64,000 nucleotides of DNA from Mercenaria mercenaria (taxonomy: Eukaryota > Mollusca > Bivalvia > Venerida > Veneridae), in contig NC_069371.1 of NCBI RefSeq assembly GCF_021730395.1, positions 72,756,001 to 72,820,000 of the forward strand, given 5' to 3'. The translations under genes and the position numbers were made by a program. Positions 23,733-35,600 of this stretch are shown one piece after another. The notes beneath the pieces are model-generated. The model made no database searches and was not told the DNA's origin. It saw only the letters and a program-made list of their open reading frames with translations. Numbering within the stretch: the first letter of the stretch is position 1; each line of letters opens with the position of its first letter.

Positions 23733-26700
23733 ATGGGAGTTGACATAGAAACCTACAGAGGAAGAATAGGAACGTTCAAGTTTGCTTTTGGGACAGATGT
23801 TGTTACAGTGGAGCGCTTGATCAACTTCAGTCAATGTCTGAAAACAGTTGGATCTTTGGCATTCATAGGGCTGCTCCTAGTCATGGCTGGTATAGAATCA
23901 AATCCTGGCCCTAAGGATAGCGGTAGGTTTTTTATGTTTTATAATGTTAAACAATTTGATTTGTTATAGTACATTATGCTAAGACACTCAGATATTTTAA
24001 TGGAAGAAGGTATAGGGCGCCCTTCCGCTCGTGCACGGAGAAACATCTGTGCAGAACTAACTTCCGTTAGGCAGCTGAATGGCTTCCTCACCTAAAAGGA
24101 TTCTTCAACTCAAGCGAGAAGTCGAACACGCAATGGTATTGAGTAAGTGGTTTGAAATCAACGATCTTAACCGTCTGGCCACGGCGGCCCTCATTTATTA
24201 TTCTATTACTTAAATCGTATAAATCAAAAATTGAAAATGACATAGCGTAAGAAGCATCAGATCGTTGAATCACAATTATCATAAAACTTCATTTTAGATG
24301 ACGATATAACCATGAAAAAAGGATATAAAATTCAAGTAGTTGGTATACCACCAAATGTGGATGACGCCTATCTAACATTGGTATTTAAAAACCCCCAACA
24401 GCAGGATGGAGGGAAGGAAACGAGATTACAGCTTGACCGAGAGACACACTCAGCCTTCATAGAATTCGAAGAACCTGATGGTATGTGTACTTTATCGTCT
24501 CTTTTTAAAGTCCCGTCAGTTTTAAATAATCAGAATCAATAACAATCAATGTCATTTGTAGACCAACCCATGGAATCTACCCTATTTTTGTTAAGAAATA
24601 AATACTTTAAACATTGATGGGAATGATTTCTTCTACCTTACGGGAATTTTGAAAGGTAAAATATCTTGCTTTTGTTGATGTCTACTGTAATAAACAGTGA
24701 CATAAAAGAATAACAACCATAGTTGCAGTTATATAAATTGATTATTTTAGTACAAAAGTATACACGAATATAATATAAACATTTAAGGTATAAACTACAA
24801 AAGTCGTAGTCTTATCTTTAAAATTTAAATCCGTCTTAAAGGGAGCCCTCCGGCAGGAAATACTTTAGTCATACATTGATAATGGTAATATGTTTTTGAG
24901 TTTTATGATGTAGGGCACTTTTAAATGAAATGTATTATATAAAATTGGCTAATATTGCTATAACTTCACCTACGTCTATACCTATGTTACACCATTGTGA
25001 CAGTAATTTTCGAAATATCTGAAAATTTGGTGTCATTTTCTTAAATGAATTTTATGTATATCTTTACATGTATGTGAATGAAAATTGTAGTTATGTCGAC
25101 AGAACCCGTATGTACCAGCCCCCCACTGGCAGTACTAGAACCTGTTGTAACACTGTCAGACGAACCACTATCCTCCAAACCGTTAGAAGCCAAACAAACA
25201 CCTACTGCAACGATTTCTATCAACCCGCCACATACTGAGCCATCAACACTTAAGTCAGATCAAGCCGTAGCGGTCAGTACCGAACTTCTCCATACCAAAC
25301 CAATACCTGTTGAACCAGTCCCTACCGAACCATCAACTAACAGAGCACTACATACCGAAAGGAATGAAACTATGTCAATATCCAAACCAGAGGCAGTCGA
25401 ACATATACCTGTCGAATCTGTTTCGACTGAACAAATTCCTGCAGAGCAGGTGTCTGCAGTACCTCAACATATCGAACCCACATCAACAGAACATAAGTTT
25501 GGCGAACAATTACCAACCGAAACAGTACCTACTGAAATATTGACAACCGAAGACCAACTTACTAAATCAAAATCTGAAACAGTTACGGCTAAAGTGTTTA
25601 CAGGTAAATGGTTGTAATTATTTAGATTTTGCAACATAAACCTTATAATGGTTATCAGTCATATGGTTATGAGGGCAATAGTTTACTTTGCATAGGGCCA
25701 AAAGGGTATGTTCCTAGTCTAATATACTACTTTTAAATATTTTATGTTCATGAACTATTGTTGGCTCTAGTAGACGTATGTTTGTTCTTAAACTGGTCCT
25801 GCTCTGATATTTTGAAATCTTCAACCTCAAGTCTAGAACTCTAATGTGTCCCTCCTTCGTTTTGCATTAATATGTGTAAAGATATAGTAACGAAATGAAA
25901 GCAGATACCATTAAAGTAAGATGATGCAACCATATGAATTATTTTCTTTGCCTCGATACAGATGAACTCATACGAGAAAGTGAAGGGGAGGAAACTGAGG
26001 AGGTCACCATTAGCAATATTGGTGGTAAGTATGAGAATATAAAAAAATGTGTCAATATTTGATAATGCTAAATATAGTCTATCATGGCATGTTGTCTATT
26101 TACTGAAATGTTTAAAGTAAAAGTAAAAGTTTTACTTTTTCAGCGACACGATTATAATAGGTTTGAACTTTAGTACGTATAACAATAAAAAAACAAATTA
26201 TTTATATTATGTTTGGAACAGAACAAGCTGAGATTGAGGAGCCGCATCAGTTTGAAATGGATAGAAATTTGGAAGATTCGGATGAATCAGGAGAAAAGGG
26301 TAAAGACTTTTGTTTACATTTGAAAGGATCTTTCGGCTCAATTAGTGGAAATAGTGTATATTTTTATAATCATGCCTCAGAAATAAGCAGTGATAGTTAA
26401 TTCTTTTGAACTTATGGAGACAGACTAGAGAAGCTATGTATTTTCTCCCACTATATACACATTCAGTGACATTTAAAACGCCTCGTCCATATATATTAGT
26501 GTTTCATTTTTGTAACTTGGATATAAAATTATATTCATTTATGGGGGCTGAGTGGTTTAGGTGGCTGACTTTAAATCACTTGCCCCTCATCGATATGGGT
26601 TCGAGCATCATTCGAGGCGTTGAAATTTTTATGTGAGGAAACCATGAAGTTGACTTAAGGAAGATCGGTGGATCTACCCGGGAGCCTGCTCGTGATGAAA

Positions 26701-29700
26701 TAATGCACGGAGGAGCACCTAGAGACTTCCTCCACCATCGAAGTTAAAAAATCGCCATATGACCTATAATTGTGTTAATGCAACGTTACCCATCACCCCT
26801 CTCTCCCCCCCACCCAACCCCCGAAAAAAAACAGTACTCACTATTTATCATCTGATCTAATTTTATACTTACATTTGTGATACTTGAAGTGAGACCCTTG
26901 TTCAATGTGCAGTAAAATTGTCTTTCTGTGACTGGATAACAAGGAGACACAGGATTACAAATTATTTTTCGGCCAATGAGTGTCTGTATATCAGAATAAA
27001 AGTTATCAAAGATTTGCACAATAGTCTCGATTCGTGAAAACAGAACAATAATTACTTTAAAACTCTAATTTGTCATGCATACTTATATATACTATATACT
27101 TATTTATACTTACTTATATATATATTATTGAAACCTGCTATTCAGATGAGGCGTTTTTAAGTCCTTAAGTTAATACATTAAGTACGGCATTATGTATTTA
27201 CAGAATAAATTAGGAAAAGAGGAAAATCAATAGGTCGCCAAACACGACTTAAATAAATATGTTGGAAAGACGGTTTGATTATGACTATATTTATAAAAAA
27301 ATAAAACCGGTTTAATATGTAGTTAATAACAAATTATTATTATTGCAGTAACTGGTTAATTTGCACTGGCGTTTTATCAAAAAATGTTTGTTTGTTTGTT
27401 TTGGGTTTAACGCCGTTTTTTTAAAATGTATTATGATATTTGGTGTAAAATGATACCTGGTTTGTACATCCACTAACAGCTAATCTGTCATTATCCAAAT
27501 TGGCACACCATATCTAGCAGGACCGAGATTAATATGCATCCTCTTTGTTTTACAAAACAGCAGTGTTCTTGATATTTTCAAATTTAAATAAAACGTTAAG
27601 TCTTTGAAACAATTCTGTAAAATGTTTTTAAATGTTTAAGATGCTGACAGTTGTACTATTCATCAAATGTTGGACACTCTTGGACTCACAGACAAATATC
27701 CCGGTAAGATTAAAGTAGAAGATGTCTTATCGATTTCTTTGTGTGAAAACAGAAAGGATCCTAGAAAGCTTTCTGAAATTCCGTACGTTCTTCTGAGAAA
27801 TATAATCGCTGTGCAAAGCAAGGCTAGAGATATGTGTGTTAGTGGCATAGAAGATAAAGAAGAGAACGAACGCAATATGGAAGGAGCCGAAGAGTTTGAT
27901 TTTATTGATGAAACATCAGCAAGTAATGAGTTAAGTCCTCTTGATGTGTTTAATGTCACTATACAATGTTGTGATAACATGCTGCAACAACTCGTCTATA
28001 AAAAACTGTACCTATGTAAAATAGCTGTACCCTTTGTTCACATTGATAGGTTGTCGCTCGAAAGTAAAATATCAATATGGCCTTTCCGTTCCTTGGTGGT
28101 TGGTAGCATTTCAGGTAACCAGAAAGAGTCCAAAAGTTATGAGACTGAACTTCTTGAGCTTCCGGTTAAGACAGTCACATTAGCTCGTTTTGGTAGGACA
28201 AAGTTCTCAAAGTCTAAGCTCGTGAATAATTTGATATCAGATCAAATACATGATACATTTTTCAATGGGGACTGCCCCTCAGGTCTGGCACATAGATTTT
28301 TCAGCAATGGGACCATAGAATTGTTTTTCTTGCCTGCTGTTGGTAATAAAAATGACAGTTTTTCTGAAGCATTTTCTTTTTTTAATATGAGGGGTAACAT
28401 CGAGACAGATTTTCATGATGATGTAATAACATTAATTTCTGATATGACTGACACACTTGTTCTAGTAATAGATAAGGAATCTCTGGTAAAGAAAGCCAGT
28501 TCTCTGAAGAAAGTCATAAGTCATTTTCCATCTGTGGTATTAGTTCTTGATAATCCACTTAAGTCCCAAGACAAGGTAAAGTTGAAGAACTTTAAAGATG
28601 ATTCCAAAATTCCGTTAACACCTGTCGGAACACACAAAGGCAGAGAGAGTAAGAATTTAAAAGAAATTGTTGCTAATGTCAAAGTGGCGGTACTTTCAAG
28701 TACCAAAACATCGGTATCTAAGTCTTTAGAAAGCAGGTTAAATGCAATTGCAACTAATCTTCGAATAGACGAAACAGATAAAGAATGTGCTAATGGTAAA
28801 CTAATAGCAAGCACAATTTTTAAGCAGATGTCAGACATAGAAGATAAATGCAAGTGGAAAGAAATTGTTATCCCATCAAATTACATATATTCTCAAAAGC
28901 TTGGTGTCTCTGTGAAACGTCTTTACAGGTTAAAAAATGTTGAAGAGATCGGAAATGTTGAAGATGAAATATATTCTGCACGTGCAAAACAACTGGAAAA
29001 TGTAAGTGAGCCTATGAAATTGTTTATAAATGCTGTTACGGACAATGGACAAAATCCTGCCACACTACAGTATATATTTGGATGGCTTAGCTATTTTCTC
29101 GAGAGGCAAAAGAGAGATTTATTGCCTCGGCTGATTGAAGAAAATCGTATTTGCTGGAAAAATCTTGAAATATTGAAAAAGCAAGGTCAGTCACATTCAG
29201 AGTTAGAAATGAAAAGGCAAATACAATTAACAGAAGCTTCCCAAAAAAGAATTGAAGACGCGTCGCTTGGAATAGAGCATCTATTTAGAGAAGCTGGTCA
29301 TATTTACGAAGCACTAATGGCCATCGACAAGTCTCTTCACCCCACAGACTTGCATATTCCTTCTACAAATATTATTGTTGAAGCTGTGGCTAATCTTGTA
29401 GTTCATGGTCAGCCATTTGAACTTGTCGACGGTGACAACTTTTACATGCCGACACGTTGGGTTCATGCAGTTTTAGAAAAGGTTTCAAGTAAAATAAAGC
29501 AGAAACCAGTTCTAGCTCTTTCGGTTCTTGGACTCCAGAGTTCAGGGAAATCCACTCTGCTGAACGCTATGTTTGGTTCTCAGTTTCCTGTGAAATCTGG
29601 ACGATGTACCAGAGGAATACATATACAGCTGTTACCTTGCAAGGCAAATGTTTGTGAACAGCTTCCTTTCGAATATATTTTAGTTATTGACACAGAAGGT

Positions 29701-32493
29701 CTTCGAGCTCCTGAGATAAACCCTAATAGAACCAACCATGACAACGAACTGTCAACCGTAATAACGGGTCTAGGAGATGTAACTCTTCTCAATATAATGG
29801 GTGAGAATACCAGTGAAATAAAGGATATAGTGCAGGTAGTAATACATGCATTTCTGCGTCTTAAACTCGTGCGAAAGACAGCTGATATTGGCAAAAGTTT
29901 TTACCTTTTACATCAAAACGTTGTAGATATATCAGCAGCAGACAATATGAGAACTGGCCAACAAGTTTTAATGGAAACACTCGATACTGTAACTATGGAT
30001 GCTGCAGAGGCGGAAGGTATTACAGAAATAACGACATTCAATCAGATAATAGAATTTGACATGACCTCAAATGTATGGTTTCTCCCAAATTTTTGGCAAG
30101 GAAACCCACCGATGGCAAGGGTAAATTTTGGGTATAGCGACTGCTTAGCTGATAAAAAGATAAGATTATTGCATACAGCACTCGAGAGAAAAGACAAGTC
30201 ATTCCAAACACTAAATGACATTTCAATGCGTATGCAGGACTTGTGGAAAGGAGTCTTAACAGAGGACTTTGTGTTTAGCTTCAGAAATAGTCTTGAAATC
30301 AAAGCATATTTTCAACTGGAGGAAACACTAAAAGATAATCTGATAAAGTTAGAAAATGATGTTGATATAGAAAGAATATCTATTTCGCAGGAGGAATTCG
30401 CAAAATGTGAACAGCAAAGCCAGTTACAAAATGCATTTGATGAAATAATTCTTCATACACAGAAAACTTTAGCGGAGAAAGAGTCAATGGCAAAGGAAGC
30501 TATGGCAGAATTCTTTGAAAATAACGAGTATAAAGACACAGTCATACAATGGAAAGAGTTTACATTTAACAAAATTAGACTACATTGCAGTGAGTTGGAA
30601 AACAATATGAAATTGGAAACCGTGCGTTTTCGTGAAAAGAGGGCTATTTTTATCATGACAGCTGAAAGCAGTAAGGAGCATGAGAAAGAGCTCTACGATA
30701 GGTCTCTTCAAGTAGCCAAGGAGACAAAAGGGAAGAATCTGACCGAGCACGAAATTAACGTTAAGTTTGAAGAAACTTGGAAAAATATTTTAAGAGAAAT
30801 CATGAACGTAAGTATATCGAGCAATACACAAAAGCCAATGAGAGATTTTATTATCAAATATCTTTTCGATGTAATATTTAGTACAGAAAAAATGATATTA
30901 AAAACTGAACTTGAGGAGATGGGGATATTTCAACTTGAAACAGAGAAACAAGATACAGGAATTTTCCCTGTAACTTGTTTAAGTCATTTGAAAGGGTCAT
31001 TTAGTTATACTAAGATTCAAGTTGAAGATATCAGCATTTCAAATTACACTCCCGATTCTGAAAATTTTAGTATTACAGTAGTTGAAGAAAAAATCGATTA
31101 TTTGTTTGAAACTTTAGATTTATACATTATTCGATTATGTCAAAGTAATGCGGAAATTACACAAAGAGATGTAAAAAATGCGTTACTGAAAACAAAGACA
31201 GAGGTAGAGCTTATTCGGAAAGGAAATAAAGAGTTTACGTTAAAGACGACAGCAGTCGTAAAACTGTTCATTCATGTTAGCACCTTTATACAAACTAAAT
31301 TTGACGAGCACAACATAAATTACCAGAGGTCCCATGGTGTACAAGCTCGATTAGAAATATACAAGTTGCAAGTGAAAGGACATTTTATAGCCTATATAAA
31401 TGATCGCAAGACAGAAGAAACGGCTGCTAAACAAATATGCATAGTAACGGAAAATATCTTACGTGAGAAGATAAAAGAACGTCTACCCATTGCAGTAAAA
31501 TCAGCTTTACTGAATTCTTTGACGCATCTGAAATTTCATCTCATGCTTGAGATGCTTGAGGATATGACTAATAATAACGACTTTGATTCATTTATCGATT
31601 ATATTGAACATCCCAAATTGTTTGCTGAAAAATACATTACGAAAAAGTCGGAAGAATTTCTTTTTGGTTCCGAGTCGAAGAAATACTCAGAATTAGCATC
31701 AGGAATGGTATCTGAGTGTTATGACAACCTTAGAGAAAGCGCAAGGGCAAGTATGCAAGCTTTTGAATTTGAAAGTCCGTTAATGGATTCATGGCTGAAG
31801 TGTTTCACATCAAAGTTTTCGAAATACACACTGTCTGTGTCTAGTTTTGGTGATATCCATAAGGTACTAGAAAAGATAGAAGATATGCACAACTTTGAAA
31901 GTGTTCTTATTGAACAAATGAATGCGTCTGAAGCTAACTTAAATAAAGAATTCGAAGAACAAACACATGCTACGGTAAAATGGAGCGGTGAAAATCCGTA
32001 TGAATCTCTGATTCAAAAGGCGTGGGGATGTTCCGAGCAATGCGCCTTCTGTGGCGAACCATGTGCTAAGGATACTAATCATGAAGGGAGTAATCACTAT
32101 AGTTTGCAGCACAGACTTTCTTGCTGCAAGGGAGTCAGAGATACAAAAACACGCAAAGCGTCTATTACATCTTGTAATTATGATGTTCAATCTGAAGAAG
32201 TTCATCATTGTAATGTTTTTAATTTCCTCTGTAATGCCTCTAAAGCAAAAGAGTGTGAGATAGTGTGGCACAAATATCGTGATTACAGAACATATCTCCC
32301 AAACTGGGATATTGAACCAAATTCAAACATGCAAGACTGCGGAAAATTTTGGTTATGGTTTGTCGCTACGTATAAACATAAACTGGCTGCTCATTACAGA
32401 TATGTTGTGTCAAATGTTCCTAGTGCATGGGATGCGATCACAAAGGATGAGGCCCTGAACAATTTAAGGCGGATTTATACGGGAAGTAATTAA
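23733..32493 (+). CDS. very large interferon-inducible-type GTPase with 2A-like N-terminus
   Basis: Six exons in my model: 23733-23922, 24298-24480, 25091-25603, 25962-26024, 26222-26299 and 27641-32493. All introns are GT-AG and phase 1, and the joined frame is 1,960 codons with the stop. Residues 1-60 hold a hydrophobic segment and a 2A-like motif, 64-124 a half-RRM, 125-295 a Pro/Thr/Glu-rich linker, 296-342 acidic pieces, and about 352-1959 a VLIG/URGCP-type body. In the body, G1 is GLQSSGKST (about 973) and G3 is DTEG (about 1026), followed by long coiled-coil-prone helices and a Cys/His-rich segment at about 1806-1835. The known family are very large cytosolic or nuclear GTPases; vertebrate members are interferon-induced and some act in antiviral or inflammasome control. 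No stop or frameshift is seen, so it looks functional. Whether exon 1 is used in every transcript is unknown. Confidence 0.85.
23844..23912 (+). other. hydrophobic segment plus 2A-like ribosome-skipping motif
   Basis: Residues 38-52 are hydrophobic (TVGSLAFIGLLLVMA). They are followed at once by GIESNPGP, residues 53-60, encoded at 23889-23912. The consensus of 2A and 2A-like peptides is D(V/I)ExNPGP; here the first position is Gly and all the others match. In known 2As the ribosome fails to form the Gly-Pro bond and continues with Pro. That would release a 59-residue leader and start the large protein at Pro60. 2A-like sequences next to signal-like segments are known at the N-termini of some sea urchin NLR proteins and in LINE ORFs. 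The Asp-to-Gly change may weaken activity. Confidence 0.7.
24001..24192 (-). mobile_element. tRNA-derived SINE (family B) in intron 1
   Basis: On the minus strand: GGCCGCCGTGGCCAGACGGT head, diverged A and B boxes, and a body stopping near GGAAGAAGGTATAGGG. It is 3'-truncated relative to 5738-6005 and well diverged. It lies wholly inside intron 1 of the large GTPase gene, antisense to it. Confidence 0.65.
24298..24480 (+). other. exon 2: half RRM-like domain (PARP10/14 type)
   Basis: The exon encodes 61 residues. KIQVVGIPPNVDDAYLTLVF and then KNPQQQDGGKETRLQL...SAFIEFEEPDG resemble the first RRM of PARP10/PARP14-type proteins (pattern VxGxPPxVxDxxLTLYFEN, xGGG, then a FxEP strand). Strand 1, helix 1, strands 2 and 3 can be assigned. 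Helix 2 and strand 4 are absent, because the exon ends after the FEEP strand and the next exon is low-complexity. It is either a reduced fold or one completed elsewhere. Assignment by eye. Confidence 0.55.
25091..25603 (+). other. exon 3: Pro/Thr/Glu-rich repeat linker
   Basis: 171 codons of low complexity, without aromatic or hydrophobic blocks, built from degenerate five-residue units such as PVEPV, PTEPS, PVESV, STEQI, PAEQV and PTETV. The acceptor TTGTAG and donor CAG|GTAAAT are both good and keep phase 1. It probably forms a disordered, PEST-like spacer between the N-terminal module and the GTPase body. An overlapping frame at 25310-25543 is a shadow. Confidence 0.75.
25962..26299 (+). 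other. exons 4 and 5: short acidic exons
   Basis: Exon 4 (25962-26024) encodes DELIRESEGEETEEVTISNI and a little more. Exon 5 (26222-26299) encodes EQAEIEEPHQFEMDRNLEDS and then DESGEK. Both are 3n long (63 and 78 nt), phase 1 at each side, with ACAG acceptors and GTAAGT or GTAAAG donors, so either can be skipped without changing the frame. The 197-nt intron between them is included in this span. Confidence 0.65.
26543..26795 (+). mobile_element. tRNA-derived SINE (family B) in intron 5
   Basis: It begins GGGGGCTGAGTGGTTTAGG, with B box ATGGGTTCGAGCATC, and runs the full body to TGCAACGTTACCC, then C- and A-rich sequence. It lies in the 1.3-kb last intron of the large GTPase gene, in the sense orientation. 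A family tail fragment on the minus strand (GTTTGTTTGTTTTGGGTTTA at about 27389-27408) lies further down the same intron. Confidence 0.75.
27641..32493 (+). other. exon 6: VLIG/URGCP-type GTPase body
   Basis: One uninterrupted 4,853-nt exon, as is usual for this family, with acceptor TTTAAG at 27640. The start region reads LDTLGLTDKYPGKIKVEDVL, a hallmark opening of VLIG/URGCP proteins. A second conserved block near residue 440 contains SPLDVFNVTIQCCDNMLQQL. The GTPase core (29500-30150) has the P-loop GLQSSGKST and DTEG. The region after it is Lys/Glu-rich and helical. The C-terminus has GCSEQCAFCGEPC and later Cys/His pairs that could bind zinc, then WDIEP and a FWLWFVATYK segment. Reading from the internal Met at 27667 alone gives 1,608 residues. 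Confidence 0.9.
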
Positions 32494-32590
32494 CATCAGA
32501 GCAGCGGTCAAGTAATTTTGTAAGCGACGACAGTAGATTGTCACGGTGACCTCTTACCCTTAATTGTTGTTTTATTTGGTGGTTAACATA

Positions 32591-32596
32591 AATAAA
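32591..32596 (+). terminator. polyadenylation signal of the large GTPase gene
   Basis: A canonical AATAAA lies 98 nt after the TAA stop at 32491-32493, a normal distance for a short 3' UTR. A TG/T-rich region follows near 32600-32640. Confidence 0.55.
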
Positions 32597-32639
32597 GTAT
32601 TGTTACAATTAATTTTTGTATCTGATATTGACTGTGGAG

Positions 32640-35600
32640 AAAACAGTATAGAACTATATAAAAACCTACCGAATACGGAAATCAAAACAATTAAATTCGG
32701 TTAGATATATATATGGAACGGCTTTTTAGGCGGTTAGAACTCAGAGCAGACAGAATATAAATTATCTGAGCTGAAGTACACTCGTGTCAAAATAAGATTT
32801 TTAAAAAGTTTGAAAATAATATAAAATTCTTACTAGTTAGATTTGAATTATTCTTCACATTTTTCTAACACGTTTATTCATTTTACAAACAACTGACACA
32901 TAACGATTCTGTCTGAACTTGACGATACTGTCTTTATTTTTGGGAACCTTATACAGACACGAACAATGTGAACAAGCGTATACACATTTAGTTTTTTAGA
33001 TTTTTTAGGTAGCACGTTTACATCCAGCAAGACAAAGTGAGCCGTTCTTGTTGATAGTTTAATAATTACACACGTATCTAAATAGAAATACAGTACTATT
33101 TTATGTTTGGAAACAACTGTCATCCGTTTACCTGCATATTTCTAACGAATATATTTGAGTGCTGAAAAGAAGTGTTCAATTACATTTTTATATGTTACAA
33201 TAATCTGAAAATAAGTTCGTTCGCCGGTCTGGAACAGTGAATTGTGACCTTGAAGCTTTAAACATCGTATCGACTTTATTAACGCAGTGAAAAGGCGCTT
33301 GATCGAATACCGATGACTACATCACTCGGCCGAACATCAGAAATCCATCTGGTCCCAACTGTTTTTTCTTTATATTCTGCACGAAATTTCCATGAATGAC
33401 TCAATCATTAATTACCCGACTGCTACAGTATATGGTCGTGTGTATTATGCTTTTATTTGTACATAGACTGAAGTTTTTATAATTTTGCCGTAATGTCATA
33501 AAAAATGGCATTTTCTACATTATTTCGTAATTTTGATAATTATCTGAAAACATTATGCTCTAAAAGTGATATTGAAAGAAACGAGTGATTATGTATTGTA
33601 AAAAGCAATTGTTTAGCCATTGAGAAACAATCAAAAAGAAATAATTTGAAATTAGCTGATGAAATAAGTATGAAACAGTCGTCGAACCTTAATTTCAAAG
33701 AGTAAGAAATAAATCAAAGCTTAATAACAAAAAAGGCCATTTTTTTTTTCCAAAATTATGCTTTTTTTTTGTTTGCAAGTTTTCATTTTATATTCCTGCA
33801 GGTGATTTAACCCAAAACAGTAAATGTAACTGCATACTTAAATCCTTATAGTATATCTGACTTTTTTTTTGTTCAAGACTGCATACTTATTTAACTTTGC
33901 CTATGTGTATATTTAATTAGATCAATTGTTAACGATTTCATTTGCAAATGTATTTATTAAAGAAACAATTCTATCATTGCAAGTAAAATATGAGCATTTT
34001 TAGAAAACAACTTCAATAATAATGAAAGGAAGACTTATTTTCGAAATTTTAGAGAAAAAATGTCTGTCAGACACTTGCTGCACAAAGTAAATTAATACCT
34101 ATTATTTTTGGTCCGGTTATCCGTCTATCTGTCAATCCCTTTGTATCCATTCCATATCTTTCTTTTAAACAAGTTGACACTGTGCAGACTGTAATCTGCC
34201 AATGTTTGAGACGACATTCAGATGTAAGCAGTTTAAACTGTCAGATTATTCCCATATCCGTTGTCCGTTAAAGGTCAATGTTCTACGATGAGATAAAAGA
34301 TCAATTGTTTGATGTCCGCTTGCTTCATTTTCCGCGTCACTAGGCGCGGTGTATTTGTGATAGCTATTTGTGCGTGCAGTGTATATCGAAAATGACGATT
34401 TTTTCCTTTCGATTTGCAAAATTTCAAACATATTTATTTCTGATTTGGCCAATAATAATGGCATCAGATATAACAATCCAAACGAGACAATTAAGTATCG
34501 CTAGAAAAAACGAAACAGGAAATAAATCAAAGAGCAGAAAAGAAAAGCACAATATGTTGAAAATTTCTTTCGTTTTCAGTTTGATGAATATGCCAGAAAG
34601 ACAGTTATTATTTGCGTGTGTAATAATTTTATTTTTTGTTTGATTTTAAATACTGATTTATCATATTGTATGCATTGTTATTTGCCACATTTATTTCATA
34701 AGCTAAGGGTATAGGAATACTGCATGTTAAGTTAATTTATGCTATTTTTTAAACCCACTTTATTATGTTACTTTTATTGGTATGTATATAAGTTAATTTT
34801 ATATGACTACTTCTGTTTAGTAATTTGTTAAGAAATGTTGTGTATTTGTTAAGGTTTATAATATGATGCGTATCGTGTTGTTAATACGTTAATCGCTGTT
34901 TCCTTGCATTAAGTTTGTAGTTCACTCTGCAACTTCTTAATGGTACAAGGCTCCGCCATCTTAATGTAAGCATGGTAATGCCCATCCTTCTTCCGATAAT
35001 CATAACATTGTACGTACTTCTGGAACAAACATCCATAATCAGTGTTTTATTTTTTTAAAAAGAGTTTTATACATTATTTTATTCCTTTTAAGTTAAGAAT
35101 TTATGTGTTTATTGTTTGATGCGCATATTTGTTGTAAAACGTTTTACAAATGTTACCTAACAATAAGGCAAAAAATGGCCTTTGATCCGAATTGACTTGC
35201 ATTTTAAAGTATCCTTTATCTATTACCTCAATGTAGGTTTCTTACAGACTGACCCTTAGCAATATCAAAAGAACGATCTTTCTCGAGACGTAGCTGATTG
35301 CACACAATTGACTGTTCGTCCTTCCAAAAAAACAGTTGATTAGAATATAGTGGTAAAGGTGTTTATAGTAGTAAACTGTTTAGTCAATATTCATTGCTGC
35401 GTATACATAAGCTGTTCTCCTAAGGAGGAGGTGAAGAAAACAACAACAACAACAATACCCCCTTAGTAAATACACCAACGCACTGTCAAATATAACACTT
35501 GTGTTATAATTTTCTTATTCCTTTGAAACTGAGTTTCACGCCTCTAGGCGAGATAAAATGATGTTTGTTGTGTTTCATTCATTTTACATCTTTGTCCTTC

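Noticed and set aside
23733-23969. Exon 1 with NPGP as the 5' end of a LINE ORF, since many LINEs carry 2A-like sequences.
   Set aside because: There is no LINE coding sequence around it, and its donor joins in phase 1 to exon 2 and on to the GTPase, with every later exon also in phase. A domesticated LINE origin of the exon remains possible.
25310-25543. Alternative 77-codon reading frame.
   Set aside because: It is an out-of-frame shadow of the Pro/Thr/Glu-rich exon.
27663-32271. Several minus-strand frames of 60-110 codons within the large GTPase exon.
   Set aside because: They are antisense shadows of a strong 1,608-codon frame.
34368-34643. 91-codon frame with a signal-peptide-like start.
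   Set aside because: No acceptor, donor or downstream exon could be paired with it, and hydrophobic short frames are common in AT-rich DNA.
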